A stretch of DNA of 30,607 bases from a virus. Within the stretch, counting starts at the first letter, position 1, and each line of letters starts with the position of its first letter. Shown in pieces: positions 1 to 9,977 of this stretch. The translations under genes were made by a program, and so were the position numbers. The stretch spans positions 1 through 30,607 of IMG/VR virus record IMGVR_UViG_3300025646_009126; one strand, given 5' to 3'. The notes beneath the pieces were generated by a model that made no database searches, had not been told where the DNA came from, and saw nothing but the letters and a program-made list of their open reading frames with translations.

Positions 1-1
1 G

Positions 2-266
2 GACTATATACTGGTTGTTCCGACCTACGGCGGCGGAGCAGAAGGACCAGCCATTCCAAAACCTGTAAGGGTTTTTCTTAATAATCCTGCCAATAGGGAT
101 TTGTTGCGTGGTGTTATAGGCACTGGCAATACAAACTTTGGCGAACATTACTGCAAGGCAGCAGATATGATTTCTGCTAAAACTGGCGTACCCATTATTG
201 CCAGGGTAGAGATCACGGGGACACCCGAAGATGTAGAACTAGTAAAGAAAAGGTTGGAAATATTAT

Positions 267-277
<11 letters not shown>
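2..277 (+). CDS. nrdI: NrdI flavodoxin-like RNR activator (5' partial)
   Basis: The open frame enters from the left edge and gives 91 residues ending ...[10 protein letters not shown]. It contains VPTYGGG near the start, a VRVFLNN segment, and [15 protein letters not shown], all typical of the FMN-binding loops of NrdI. NrdI is a small flavodoxin that delivers oxidant to assemble the dimanganese-tyrosyl cofactor of class Ib ribonucleotide reductase. The N-terminus (roughly 30 residues) lies outside the window. The stop codon overlaps the nrdE start by 11 bp, so the two are translationally coupled in an nrdI-nrdE-nrdF operon. Recognition is from the sequence and the neighbour order. Confidence 0.9.
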
Positions 278-3328
<3,051 letters not shown>

Positions 3329-3345
3329 TAGTTAAATAGTATAGT

Positions 3346-3351
3346 TATAAT
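3346..3351 (+). promoter_or_regulatory. -10 element TATAAT upstream of small membrane protein gene
   Basis: A perfect TATAAT lies in the nrdF/3390 gap. No strong -35 is visible. The leader also holds two copies of the palindrome GCATGC separated by 4 nt (about 3360-3375), which could form a small hairpin before the GGAGA ribosome binding site. Confidence 0.5.
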
Positions 3352-3389
3352 TATATTAGCATGCACTCGCATGCATTGGAGATATAACT

Positions 3390-3623
3390 ATGAGAAAGCT
3401 TTGGCGAATATTTAAAAGAATTTTAGCTACTTTTGCACTTAATGCATTTGCCGTAATTGGTGGTGGTGCACTTATTGGCCTAGATGTTATTGAAACTGTA
3501 CTGCTAGCGGGCATCCTGGGCGTTGCAAATGTTTTAGAAGATTTGGCACGTGGCTACGTAAACGACGGCTATTTGTCTGATGCAGAAATTGAGGCGGCAT
3601 TTAGAAGGGCCTCAGAAGAATAG
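3390..3623 (+). CDS. Small phage membrane protein, 77 aa
   Basis: The N-terminus is basic (MRKLWRIFKR). One long or two short hydrophobic segments follow at about residues 13-45 (AFAVIGGGALIGLDVIETVLLAGILGV), then an acidic soluble tail. GGAGA lies 8 nt before the ATG. The LARGYVNDGYLSDAEIEAAF tail is familiar from small membrane proteins of actinobacteriophages, but I know of no assigned function. Holin-like activity is possible but unsupported. The gene has its own TATAAT upstream. Confidence 0.75.
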   Translation: MRKLWRIFKRILATFALNAFAVIGGGALIGLDVIETVLLAGILGVANVLEDLARGYVNDGYLSDAEIEAAFRRASEE

Positions 3624-3632
3624 TCTTAACAC

Positions 3633-3661
3633 TTGCACTGCACTCATTCTTAATGTATAAT
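3633..3661 (+). promoter_or_regulatory. Sigma70-type promoter TTGCAC-N17-TATAAT
   Basis: TTGCAC at 3633-3638, a 17-nt spacer and a perfect TATAAT at 3656-3661 with an upstream TG (TGTATAAT, extended -10). It would drive the 59-aa gene and perhaps the tRNA-Asn/tRNA-Asp/oxygenase/tRNA-Glu unit behind it. Confidence 0.75.
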
Positions 3662-3682
3662 TGACATAGAAAAGAGGTTGCT

Positions 3683-3862
3683 ATGTCAATGGAATTCGAC
3701 AACGTGCATCAGTGGATTCAGCACGGAATTGACGAAGGCTGGATTACGCCTACATTTTGCTTTACTCATGATGGTGACGCATACATGACACCAGAAGAAG
3801 AGGCAGAGTGGGAAGACGGCGGAGATCCCTGCTGCCACGTAGTCAAATTTATTCATCAGTAA
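3683..3862 (+). CDS. Hypothetical small acidic protein, 59 aa
   Basis: The product begins MSMEFDNVHQWIQHGIDEG and ends in a CCHVVKFIHQ segment. It is acidic and contains a short EEEAEWEDGGD stretch and three cysteines. AGAGG at 3673-3677 lies 5 nt before the ATG, and a strong promoter lies at 3633-3661. The stop is 6 bp before tRNA-Asn, so the transcript probably continues into the tRNAs. I do not recognise the family. The coding call rests on the ribosome binding site, the promoter and the packing. Confidence 0.65.
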   Translation: MSMEFDNVHQWIQHGIDEGWITPTFCFTHDGDAYMTPEEEAEWEDGGDPCCHVVKFIHQ

Positions 3863-3868
3863 CCGCCT

Positions 3869-3940
3869 TCCCCCTTAGCTCAACGGCAGAGCAGAGAGCT
3901 GTTAACTCTAAGGTTCGTGGTTCGAATCCACGAGGGGGAG
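3869..3940 (+). tRNA. tRNA-Asn (GUU)
   Basis: A 72-nt cloverleaf: acceptor stem TCCCCCT/AGGGGGA, D stem GCTC/GAGC, anticodon loop CTGTTAA with anticodon GTT, T arm CGTGG-TTCGAAT-CCACG, discriminator G. CCA is not encoded. The outermost anticodon-stem pair is a G-A mismatch. It lies 4 bp before tRNA-Asp. Confidence 0.95.
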
Positions 3941-3944
3941 CTTT

Positions 3945-4018
3945 GGCCTGGTAGCTCAGTTGGTTAGAGCACCACCCTGTCACGGTGGGGGTCGTGGGTT
4001 CAAGTCCCATCCAGGTCG
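3945..4018 (+). tRNA. tRNA-Asp (GUC)
   Basis: A 74-nt cloverleaf: acceptor GGCCTGG/CCAGGTC with one G-U pair, D stem GCTC/GAGC, anticodon stem CCACC/GGTGG, loop CTGTCAC with anticodon GTC, T arm ending TTCAAGTCC, discriminator G. CCA is not encoded. One nucleotide after its 3' end comes the ATG of an oxygenase gene. Confidence 0.96.
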
Positions 4019-4019
4019 C

Positions 4020-4592
4020 ATGGAAAAACAAATATTAGCTCCAGGAATAGTTCAATATGAGAATGTTGTAGATAGTCCTATGGGCTTTATCAATGTTTTG
4101 AATAACGGTTCGTTGTGGGAACCAGGCATAGCTGCACCATCAAGATATCTTAAAAAAGATGGACACGAAATGGAAAGGCTAGTAGAAGTTTTCTTTCTTC
4201 CAACTCGTGAAGAAATTCAGAATCAAGAAATGCTTTTTTGGAGGAATCGGTTTGTAGATGCAATTGAAGAATGCGAAAAAGATTATTTAGATTATTATGT
4301 GGTTGACACAGTATTTTATGAAAGAGAGTGGCTTCAGTTTTTAAAGTATGAAAAAGGCCATCATTTTGCTAACCATATAGATGATGTTCCAGATTCCAGA
4401 AGAACCTTATCTGGAGTTTACTATTTTAATGATGACTACTGTGATGGGCAGCTTTACTTTAAACATTTTGATTTAACCATTAAGCCAAGGCCAAACACAT
4501 ACCTTTTGTTTCCCTCTAATTGGACGTATGCCCACTCTGCAAAAAAAGTTACTTGCGGAACTAAGTATGCTATGGTAAACTTTTTACTCTAG
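4020..4592 (+). CDS. 2-oxoglutarate/Fe(II)-dependent oxygenase (prolyl-4-hydroxylase-like), tRNA-flanked
   Basis: A 190-aa protein whose C-terminal half shows a double-stranded beta-helix oxygenase signature: H119-x-D121 (NHID), distal H172 (YAHSAKKV) and a basic 2OG-anchoring position at K182 (TKYAMVNF). YYFNDDYCDGQLYF matches the central strand motif of P4H-like enzymes. The family hydroxylates proteins, amino acids or small molecules; the substrate is unknown. The ATG is 1 nt after tRNA-Asp, and the last base of the TAG stop is the first base of tRNA-Glu. There is no room for a ribosome binding site outside tRNA-Asp. Processing of the tRNA 3' end would leave a near-leaderless mRNA (inference). 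It is the most divergent of five oxygenases in the window. Confidence 0.88.
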   Translation: MEKQILAPGIVQYENVVDSPMGFINVLNNGSLWEPGIAAPSRYLKKDGHEMERLVEVFFLPTREEIQNQEMLFWRNRFVDAIEECEKDYLDYYVVDTVFYEREWLQFLKYEKGHHFANHIDDVPDSRRTLSGVYYFNDDYCDGQLYFKHFDLTIKPRPNTYLLFPSNWTYAHSAKKVTCGTKYAMVNFLL

Positions 4593-4664
4593 GTCCGTTG
4601 GAGTAGCGGTTATCTCGTCTGCCTTTCACGCAGAAGATCACGGGTTCGATCCCCGTACGGACTA
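4592..4664 (+). tRNA. tRNA-Glu (UUC)
   Basis: A 73-nt cloverleaf: acceptor GGTCCGT/ACGGACT with a terminal G-U pair, D stem GAG/CTC, anticodon stem TCTGC/GCAGA, loop CTTTCAC with anticodon TTC, T arm ACGGG-TTCGATC-CCCGT, discriminator A. CCA is not encoded. Its first base is the third base of the upstream gene's stop codon. Confidence 0.94.
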
Positions 4665-4671
4665 CCTGTGA

Positions 4672-4677
4672 TATAAT
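4672..4677 (+). promoter_or_regulatory. -10 element TATAAT upstream of the micro-ORF and katG
   Basis: A perfect TATAAT 8 bp after tRNA-Glu and 22 bp before the ATG at 4700. No clear -35 is visible; such a box would fall within the tRNA 3' half. It is the best candidate promoter for the katG unit. Confidence 0.6.
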
Positions 4678-4699
4678 TAATATCTAGAGATAGGAAAAA

Positions 4700-4807
4700 A
4701 TGGGAATTCCAGAATTGTTTGATACCAAGTTGCAGCAAGAAAAATTTGCAGAAATGGTAGCCGAAAAAGTAATCGAAAAACTACTTGAAGAGAAAGAAAA
4801 TAAATAA
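4700..4807 (+). CDS. 35-aa micro-ORF translationally coupled to katG
   Basis: The product begins MGIPELFDTKLQQ and continues as one charged amphipathic helix rich in K and E. AGG precedes the ATG. The TAA stop overlaps the katG ATG by one base (TAATG). katG has no ribosome binding site other than the A-rich AGAGAAAG run inside this ORF, so ribosomes finishing here probably reinitiate on katG. It could be a leader peptide or a small partner. The coding call rests on position and overlap only. Confidence 0.6.
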   Translation: MGIPELFDTKLQQEKFAEMVAEKVIEKLLEEKENK

Positions 4808-7008
4808 TGACTGAAGAAGCAAAGTGTCCAGTTGATCATGTTTCATCTGTTGCAGATACAAAACCAATGAATTCTGCAGGAACCTCAAATAATGATTGGT
4901 GGCCAGAAGTAACCTCCCTGGAACCGCTACTACACAACTCTCCAAAGAGTAATCCAATGGATACCTCATTTAACTATGCAAGGGAATTCTCTACGTTAGA
5001 TTTAGATGAAGTTAAGAAAGATATTGTTGATGTAATGAAGGACTCCCAGCCATGGTGGCCCGCAGATTTTGGTCACTATGGACCATTCTTTATCCGCATG
5101 GCATGGCACTCTGCAGGAACTTACCGAGTGCAGGATGGCCGAGGCGGTGGCGGAGAAGGCTTGCAGCGTTTCGCACCGCTAAACTCTTGGCCAGATAACG
5201 TAAATCTTGACAAAGCTCGTCGCCTATTGTGGCCAGTTAAGAAGAAATATGGGCGTAAACTTTCCTGGGCAGACTTGATGATTCTTGCAGGTAATGTTGC
5301 CCTTGAAGACATGGGCTTTAAAACTTGGGGGTTTGCGGGAGGCCGAGAAGATGTTTGGGAGCCAGACAACACCTACTGGGGCACGGAAACTGAGTGGCTA
5401 GCAAGCAAGAGATACCATGAGTCTAGAGAAGCTGACACCCTAGAAGACCCACTGGCTGCTGTACAAATGGGGCTTATATACGTAAACCCAGAAGGCCCAG
5501 ATGGCAACCCAGACTTTAAGGCATCTGCTGCTGATATTCGAACTACATTTGCTCGCATGGCAATGAATGATGAAGAGACTGTAGCTCTAATTGCTGGTGG
5601 CCACGCCTTCGGCAAAACTCACGGTGCTGGTGATGCTGCACAGGTCGGTCCAGAGCCAGAGGCCGTTCAGGATCCAGCGGCTGTCGGACTTGGATGGGCA
5701 AACTCCCAGGGCAAGGGGCACTCAGAAGATACGATCTCTTCTGGTCTTGAGGTAACCTGGACCCCGAATCCAATTAAATGGGATAATGACTACCTGAGAC
5801 TTATTTATAAGTATCAGTGGATGAAGTCTGAAAGCCCCGCAGGAGCAGTGCAATGGGAACCACTAGATTGTGATGAAGAAGATATGGCACCACATGCTCA
5901 CCTTCCAGGTGTTCTTGTAAAGCCAAAGATGCTTACCACAGATCTAGCACTGAGATTTGGAGACGATGAATACGACAAGATTTGTAAAAAGTTTTTAGAG
6001 GACTTTGATTATTTTTCTGAGACTTTTGCAAAAGCATGGTTTAAGCTAACCCATAGAGACATGGGCCCTACGTCTAGATATTACGGTAGCGATGTTCCAA
6101 CCACTATCCTAGATTGGCAAGAGCAAATTCCAAAATCAGAGTCACCAATGTTTTTGTCTTCTGAGGATGCCGAAACAATCACAGAACTTATTATTAACTC
6201 TAAGACTCCAATGCATGACTTTATCAAGGCTGCCTGGGCCTCTGCATCCACCTATCGAAAAACAGATAAAAGAGGTGGTGCAAATGGCGGTAGAATATTG
6301 CTAGAGCCATATTCTGGATGGGCCGTAAACGAGCCAGAAGTTCTGGGAAACACCCTAAATTCTCTAAATGAAATTCGTGTAGCTTCAGGTTCAGAAATTT
6401 CTATGTCAGATTTAATTGTTTTTGCAGGCAAGGTAGCAATTGATCAGTCATTCAGCAAGGCTGGAATAAAGACATCAGTTAGATATGTTGGTGGTCGTGG
6501 TCAATTATCTCAGGAAAAAATTGACCAGTCATCTGCCAACCACCTGAGGCCAATTGCAGATGGCTTTAGGAATTGGGTTGACGAAGGGGCTGAAGGCAAA
6601 AAGCCTGAGAATTTGCTAATTGAGAAGGCAGCACTTCTAGGACTTACGCCACCCGAAATGACTGCCCTAGTTGGAGGCATGAGGGCACTAGGTGCGTCTG
6701 TGGGCAAGCCAAGCTCCCTAGTGTCAGATCATTCACAATTTTCAAATGAATTTTTTGTTAATCTGTTAGATATGAATATATCGTGGAAACCAGTAGAGGG
6801 GTCAACAGACCAGTATGCTGGACACGACAGAGAGACTGGCGAACAAAAATTTACAGCCACTAGGGTTGATTTAATTTTTGCATCTCACTCAGTTCTTCGA
6901 GCATTGGCAGAAGTTTACGCCTCAGACGATGGCCTTGAAAAGCTGGCCAGTGACTTTGCAATTGCCTGGAACAAAGTAATGATGCTAGATAGATTTGATA
7001 TAGCCTAA
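4807..7008 (+). CDS. katG: Catalase-peroxidase KatG
   Basis: A bifunctional haem catalase/peroxidase that removes H2O2. At 733 aa it is full length for the two-domain family. The active N-terminal domain has the distal triad R97, W100, H101 (RMAWHSAGTYR) and proximal haem ligand H266 (GGHAFGKTHGAG). The KatG-specific Met-Tyr-Trp crosslink residues are M251 (RMAMND), Y225 (GLIYVNPEGP) and W100. The SPAGAVQWEP and HRDMGP segments match bacterial KatG. The haem-less C-terminal domain is complete, with no frameshift. The start overlaps the micro-ORF stop. Downstream is a perfect inverted repeat across the stop, then tRNA-Thr. KatG is a bacterial housekeeping enzyme and is very unusual in a phage-like context; acquisition from the host is likely. 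Confidence 0.97.
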   Translation: MTEEAKCPVDHVSSVADTKPMNSAGTSNNDWWPEVTSLEPLLHNSPKSNPMDTSFNYAREFSTLDLDEVKKDIVDVMKDSQPWWPADFGHYGPFFIRMAWHSAGTYRVQDGRGGGGEGLQRFAPLNSWPDNVNLDKARRLLWPVKKKYGRKLSWADLMILAGNVALEDMGFKTWGFAGGREDVWEPDNTYWGTETEWLASKRYHESREADTLEDPLAAVQMGLIYVNPEGPDGNPDFKASAADIRTTFARMAMNDEETVALIAGGHAFGKTHGAGDAAQVGPEPEAVQDPAAVGLGWANSQGKGHSEDTISSGLEVTWTPNPIKWDNDYLRLIYKYQWMKSESPAGAVQWEPLDCDEEDMAPHAHLPGVLVKPKMLTTDLALRFGDDEYDKICKKFLEDFDYFSETFAKAWFKLTHRDMGPTSRYYGSDVPTTILDWQEQIPKSESPMFLSSEDAETITELIINSKTPMHDFIKAAWASASTYRKTDKRGGANGGRILLEPYSGWAVNEPEVLGNTLNSLNEIRVASGSEISMSDLIVFAGKVAIDQSFSKAGIKTSVRYVGGRGQLSQEKIDQSSANHLRPIADGFRNWVDEGAEGKKPENLLIEKAALLGLTPPEMTALVGGMRALGASVGKPSSLVSDHSQFSNEFFVNLLDMNISWKPVEGSTDQYAGHDRETGEQKFTATRVDLIFASHSVLRALAEVYASDDGLEKLASDFAIAWNKVMMLDRFDIA

Positions 7009-7018
7009 ATATCAAATC
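6992..7018 (+). repeat. Perfect 10-bp inverted repeat across the katG stop codon
   Basis: GATTTGATAT (6992-7001) and ATATCAAATC (7009-7018) flank a 7-nt loop that contains the TAA stop. The right arm ends 1 nt before tRNA-Thr. No T-run follows, so it is unlikely to be an intrinsic terminator. An mRNA 3'-end stabiliser or a boundary for tRNA 5' processing is plausible. Confidence 0.7.
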
Positions 7019-7019
7019 G

Positions 7020-7093
7020 GCCTCCTTAGCTCAGCTGGCCAGAGCAACGCACTTGTAATGCGTAGGTCGTCAGTTCGAATCTGACAGGAGGCT
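7020..7093 (+). tRNA. tRNA-Thr (UGU)
   Basis: A 74-nt cloverleaf: acceptor GCCTCCT/AGGAGGC, D stem GCTC/GAGC, anticodon stem ACGCA/TGCGT, loop CTTGTAA with anticodon TGT, T arm with TTCGAAT, discriminator T. CCA is not encoded. It lies between katG and the endolysin gene. Confidence 0.96.
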
Positions 7094-7101
7094 CTTTATG
7101 G

Positions 7102-7107
7102 TATAAT
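7102..7107 (+). promoter_or_regulatory. Extended -10 promoter (TGGTATAAT) for the endolysin gene
   Basis: TGGTATAAT at 7099-7107 follows tRNA-Thr by a few bases. The AAGGAGA ribosome binding site and ATG 7134 come about 27 nt later, so this is a leadered transcript. No good -35 is seen. Confidence 0.65.
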
Positions 7108-7133
7108 AGATAAAGATTTAAGGAGATTTATTT

Positions 7134-8036
7134 ATGGCAACATGGAAGCTACCCTTTGCTGACAAGTATGTAACGGGAGAGTTTGGTACTCGTAGTAAAT
7201 TTAGAATTGCAAATAACCTGGGCCCACACCGTGGGGTTGACTGGTCAAGACCTTCGGGCACAAAGATCCCAGCTGTAACAAGCGGGACCGTTTCTCTGGT
7301 AAAGTGGAGCAACGTCCTCGGCTGGGTTTTGGTACAGACTGGATGGGCTGAAGGAAAGACCTGGTATATTGGTTACTCTCATCTTCTAGAAGAGCCTACG
7401 CTAAAGGCTGGAGATAAGGTTAAGATGGGTCAGACTGTAGGTTTGATGGGGTCAACGGGTTCTGCTAGCAGTGGTCCTCATTTGCATGCAACTTTGGGCT
7501 CAACCCCAAAGTCTGTATTTTATGGCAAGGTGCAGGACTTAAAAGCATTTATTAAAAAGCAAATGGTGGCTGAAGAAGAGGCTGCAAAAAAGGCTTCTAC
7601 AAAGAAGGGCACGGCTGGAACCGCCAAGGGTGCCACAAAGCCACTGTCAGTTAAAACCGAACCTATTAAAACAGTTAAGGAGCCAGCAGCAAAAGCTACG
7701 CCAGCTAAGCCAGCTCCCAAAAAGGCTGCACCAAAAGCAACACCAAAAACTCACAAGGTGTTGAAGGGGGAGTCGTATTATAGCATTGGTGAAAAGCATG
7801 GAATTGACTACAAGAAGCTCCAAGAACTTAACAAGAATAAGCCACTCAAGCCTGGAGATATCGTAAGGCTAGATCCTGGAAAAAATATTGACAAAACCAC
7901 TAAGAGAATGTATACTGTAAAGTCTGGAGATTCTTATTGGAAGATCGGAAAGCAGTTTGGTATTGACTATCGAAAGCTGCAAAGAATTAATTCCAATAAG
8001 CAACTAAATCCAGGTGACATTATCAAGCTAGACTAG
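7134..8036 (+). CDS. Endolysin: M23 (LytM-type) peptidase with two C-terminal LysM domains
   Basis: A 300-aa cell-wall hydrolase. The N-terminal M23 zinc endopeptidase (about residues 5-140) shows H32-xxx-D36 (PHRGVD), SHL near residue 82 and H116-x-H118 (GPHLH). A Lys/Ala/Pro-rich linker (about 145-202) leads to two LysM peptidoglycan-binding repeats at about 204-247 and 257-300, each with a G(E/D)SYxxIGxxxGIDYxKLQxxN core. There is no signal peptide, so export would need a holin; two candidates lie 6-8 kb downstream. AAGGAGA precedes the ATG. Endolysin is the likely role; a tail-associated lysin is the alternative. Confidence 0.92.
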   Translation: MATWKLPFADKYVTGEFGTRSKFRIANNLGPHRGVDWSRPSGTKIPAVTSGTVSLVKWSNVLGWVLVQTGWAEGKTWYIGYSHLLEEPTLKAGDKVKMGQTVGLMGSTGSASSGPHLHATLGSTPKSVFYGKVQDLKAFIKKQMVAEEEAAKKASTKKGTAGTAKGATKPLSVKTEPIKTVKEPAAKATPAKPAPKKAAPKATPKTHKVLKGESYYSIGEKHGIDYKKLQELNKNKPLKPGDIVRLDPGKNIDKTTKRMYTVKSGDSYWKIGKQFGIDYRKLQRINSNKQLNPGDIIKLD

Positions 8037-8044
8037 GAGTGGGT

Positions 8045-8221
8045 TTGCCAGCATATTCTTACACATGCATTGGTTGCGACGTATCTGTTGAAAAGATTCG
8101 TAGCATAAAAGAAGACGAACCCATTTACTTTTGCGAGGGTTGTGGTAATGTCTTAATTAGAAGCTATGAATCACCATCAATCCAGTTCAACGGTTCTGGA
8201 TTTTATTCAACAGATAAGTAG
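8045..8221 (+). CDS. FmdB-like zinc-ribbon protein, 58 aa
   Basis: The start L/MPAYSYTCIGCD and a second CEGCG give the two Cys-x2-Cys knuckles of the FmdB family of small zinc ribbons. I chose TTG 8045 because the FmdB family starts M-P-x-Y-x-Y-x-C and because AGGAG at 8035-8039 lies 5 nt upstream; GTG 8039 would overlap that site. The ribosome binding site overlaps the endolysin stop. Function in phage is unknown; regulatory or adaptor roles have been suggested for the family. Confidence 0.8.
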   Translation: MPAYSYTCIGCDVSVEKIRSIKEDEPIYFCEGCGNVLIRSYESPSIQFNGSGFYSTDK

Positions 8222-8230
8222 AATAGATAT

Positions 8231-8467
8231 ATGGAAGTTATTACTAAAAAAGAAGCAACACTATTTGCAACCGATAGATGTGATGCCAGAGATTGTGGTG
8301 CACAGGCTTACGTAAAAGCAATTGGCGTTAGCGGAGAGCTCACCTTTTGTGGTCATCACTATGAAGGAATTGTAGACAACGCAATTGGCTGGGCAAACCT
8401 AGAGAAGTTTGCCTATCAAGTAATAGATGAACGAGACAGGCTAATTGAAAATAGGCTTCTTGACTAG
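8231..8467 (+). CDS. DUF7455-like zinc protein, 78 aa
   Basis: Residues about 16-40 read RCDARDCGAQAYVKA then GELTFCGHHYEG. This matches the C-x-x-C-GAQA ... LxFCxHH pattern of the actinobacterial DUF7455 family, here with an extended first knuckle (CDARDC). A helical tail follows. No ribosome binding site is visible. TAGAAT at 8219-8224 lies exactly 6 nt before the ATG, which mimics the leaderless promoters elsewhere in the window with one mismatch. Function unknown. Confidence 0.75.
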   Translation: MEVITKKEATLFATDRCDARDCGAQAYVKAIGVSGELTFCGHHYEGIVDNAIGWANLEKFAYQVIDERDRLIENRLLD

Positions 8468-8475
8468 GACCAAAT

Positions 8476-9264
8476 ATGAATATCCACTGGATGCAGAATA
8501 ACGATTTTGATAGTATTGAAAATTTATCAAAAGAGTTGGAAGAAATAGGTTATAGCTCTGTGCTATTAACCTATAATTCTAATAATCCAGATTTATTTGT
8601 TCAGGCAATTTCAAACTTAAAACAAAGTTCTATAACTTATAATATTGCAGTTAGACCACACACCATTAGTCCAGAACTTCTGGCAATGATTGCTCAAGCA
8701 CTTGAGAGTAATTTTCCAGGCAGATTTATGTTTAATTTTGTATCTGGAAATTTTTATGAAAATGAAAACCTGGAGGGCATAATCCACTATGACACCTCCC
8801 TGGTTGCCAATCTAGAGTATAGACGAAACTATTTATCAATCTTTTTAGATAAATTCTTAAACAGGTCAGTGTTAAAGCATAAGCCTATTTGTATGATAGG
8901 AAGCTCCTCCGAAATTGCAATTAAGCTTTGTCAAAAGCATGACCTTATGCTTGCCATGACATATGAAAATTTTATGTCTAATAAAGAAGAGCTGCTGGCT
9001 AAAGTTCCTAGACTTATGATTAACCTGCCAGTTATATTGAGATCTGAAATTAAAGATGCCCAAGGCCTGGCCGACTCTTTCTATGGTCAGGGGGACTTTG
9101 AAAATAAGTTTTTAGTTGGAAATTCAGAAACCCTTTTGTCTAAAATTACTGAGTTACGGGGTTATAATATTAATGATATTATGCTTAGTAATGTTATAGA
9201 AGATACAAAGTATTACAAAAATCATGCTGAGATTAAAAAGGCATTGGGGGTGCTAGATGTATAA
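8476..9264 (+). CDS. Luciferase-like (SsuD-type) flavin-dependent monooxygenase, short form
   Basis: A TIM-barrel flavin monooxygenase-like protein. Residues about 55-100 (NIAVRPHTISPELLAMIAQ, then GRFMFNFVSGN) match the alkanesulfonate-monooxygenase/luciferase superfamily segment around RPG-SP and GR-x-NxVxG. YDTSLVANLEYRRNYLSIF corresponds to the conserved R-Y-x-E-F helix region. At 262 aa it is shorter than typical SsuD/LLM enzymes (330-380 aa), so loops or a barrel segment are reduced. A host-derived metabolic gene is likely, perhaps for organosulfur use, but the substrate cannot be read. It overlaps the next gene by 8 bp. Confidence 0.75.
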   Translation: MNIHWMQNNDFDSIENLSKELEEIGYSSVLLTYNSNNPDLFVQAISNLKQSSITYNIAVRPHTISPELLAMIAQALESNFPGRFMFNFVSGNFYENENLEGIIHYDTSLVANLEYRRNYLSIFLDKFLNRSVLKHKPICMIGSSSEIAIKLCQKHDLMLAMTYENFMSNKEELLAKVPRLMINLPVILRSEIKDAQGLADSFYGQGDFENKFLVGNSETLLSKITELRGYNINDIMLSNVIEDTKYYKNHAEIKKALGVLDV

Positions 9265-9643
9265 GTATTGGGCAGAAGTGCTTCGGGTAGTTGATGGCGA
9301 CACCATAGACATGCTTATTGATTTAGGTTTTGATGTTTGGGTAAAGCAAAGAATTAGGCTTCTGGGAGTTGATACTGCAGAAAAGAAGCATCCCCTGGGC
9401 AAGGCAACAAAAAAGACAATGGCTGACCAGCTTGAAGGCGAAATTATTCTAATTGAAGTAACAAAGCCAGACAAGTATGGAAGATACCTTGGAACACTCT
9501 GGCTTACAGAGGCCTCGATCTCTAGCATTAATGATCAGTTATATGTAAATGGCCTTGCAAAATTATACGACGGAGGCTCTAAAACCTCTCTATGGACTGC
9601 TGAGGAGCTCTCAGTGGCAGCTGTGAGGGTGGTTTTTGAATGA
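9257..9643 (+). CDS. Thermonuclease-like (SNase) domain protein
   Basis: A 128-aa staphylococcal-nuclease-fold protein. The signature parts are in order: RVVDGDTIDM (residues about 10-19), RIRLLGVDTAE (about 32-42, with catalytic R and E), DKYGRYLGT (second catalytic Arg) and LYVNGLAKLYDGG. No signal peptide is present, so it would act in the cytoplasm, for example in nucleic-acid degradation or recycling. The ATG lies inside the 3' end of the monooxygenase gene. The stop overlaps the next ATG (ATGA). Confidence 0.87.
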   Translation: MYKYWAEVLRVVDGDTIDMLIDLGFDVWVKQRIRLLGVDTAEKKHPLGKATKKTMADQLEGEIILIEVTKPDKYGRYLGTLWLTEASISSINDQLYVNGLAKLYDGGSKTSLWTAEELSVAAVRVVFE

Positions 9644-9975
9644 TAGTGCCGTTTAATGACCCAGATTTTTTTGATAAGCTAATCCTTGAAGGTGCCATGG
9701 AGCCAGCTGGCATGGACGAAGATGGGGAAATGCTTTTTAATTTTACTAAAAAGCTTCCAGAAGTAAGTCCAGAAATGCACGAGAGGCTAGCTGGCAACAT
9801 ACAGAATGATGTTCGTACCTTGTGGGAGCTAGGCTTTTTAGATTTTAATATATTAGAAGAAAACCCGCTAATAAACATTACGGCAAAGGCATTAAATCGA
9901 AATGCTCTTGAGGAGCTACCACCATACTATAGGCAACTTCTTGCTAATATAAAAGAGGCAATGAGGAGTGAATAA
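9640..9975 (+). CDS. Conserved phage-type hypothetical protein, 111 aa
   Basis: Acidic, mostly helical, without recognisable motifs. It begins MIVPFNDPDFFDKLI and has an RTLWELGFLDFN segment. The ATG overlaps the nuclease stop by 4 bp, so it is co-translated. The next gene starts 2 bp after the stop. Function unknown. Confidence 0.75.
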   Translation: MIVPFNDPDFFDKLILEGAMEPAGMDEDGEMLFNFTKKLPEVSPEMHERLAGNIQNDVRTLWELGFLDFNILEENPLINITAKALNRNALEELPPYYRQLLANIKEAMRSE

Positions 9976-9977
9976 TT

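Noticed and set aside
3849-4031. Minus-strand open frame across tRNA-Asn and tRNA-Asp
   Set aside because: It is simply the antisense translation of two tRNA genes, a common artefact.
5121-5773. Several minus-strand open frames inside katG
   Set aside because: katG is intact with all active-site residues. The antisense frames have no ribosome binding site or promoter and reflect its codon bias.
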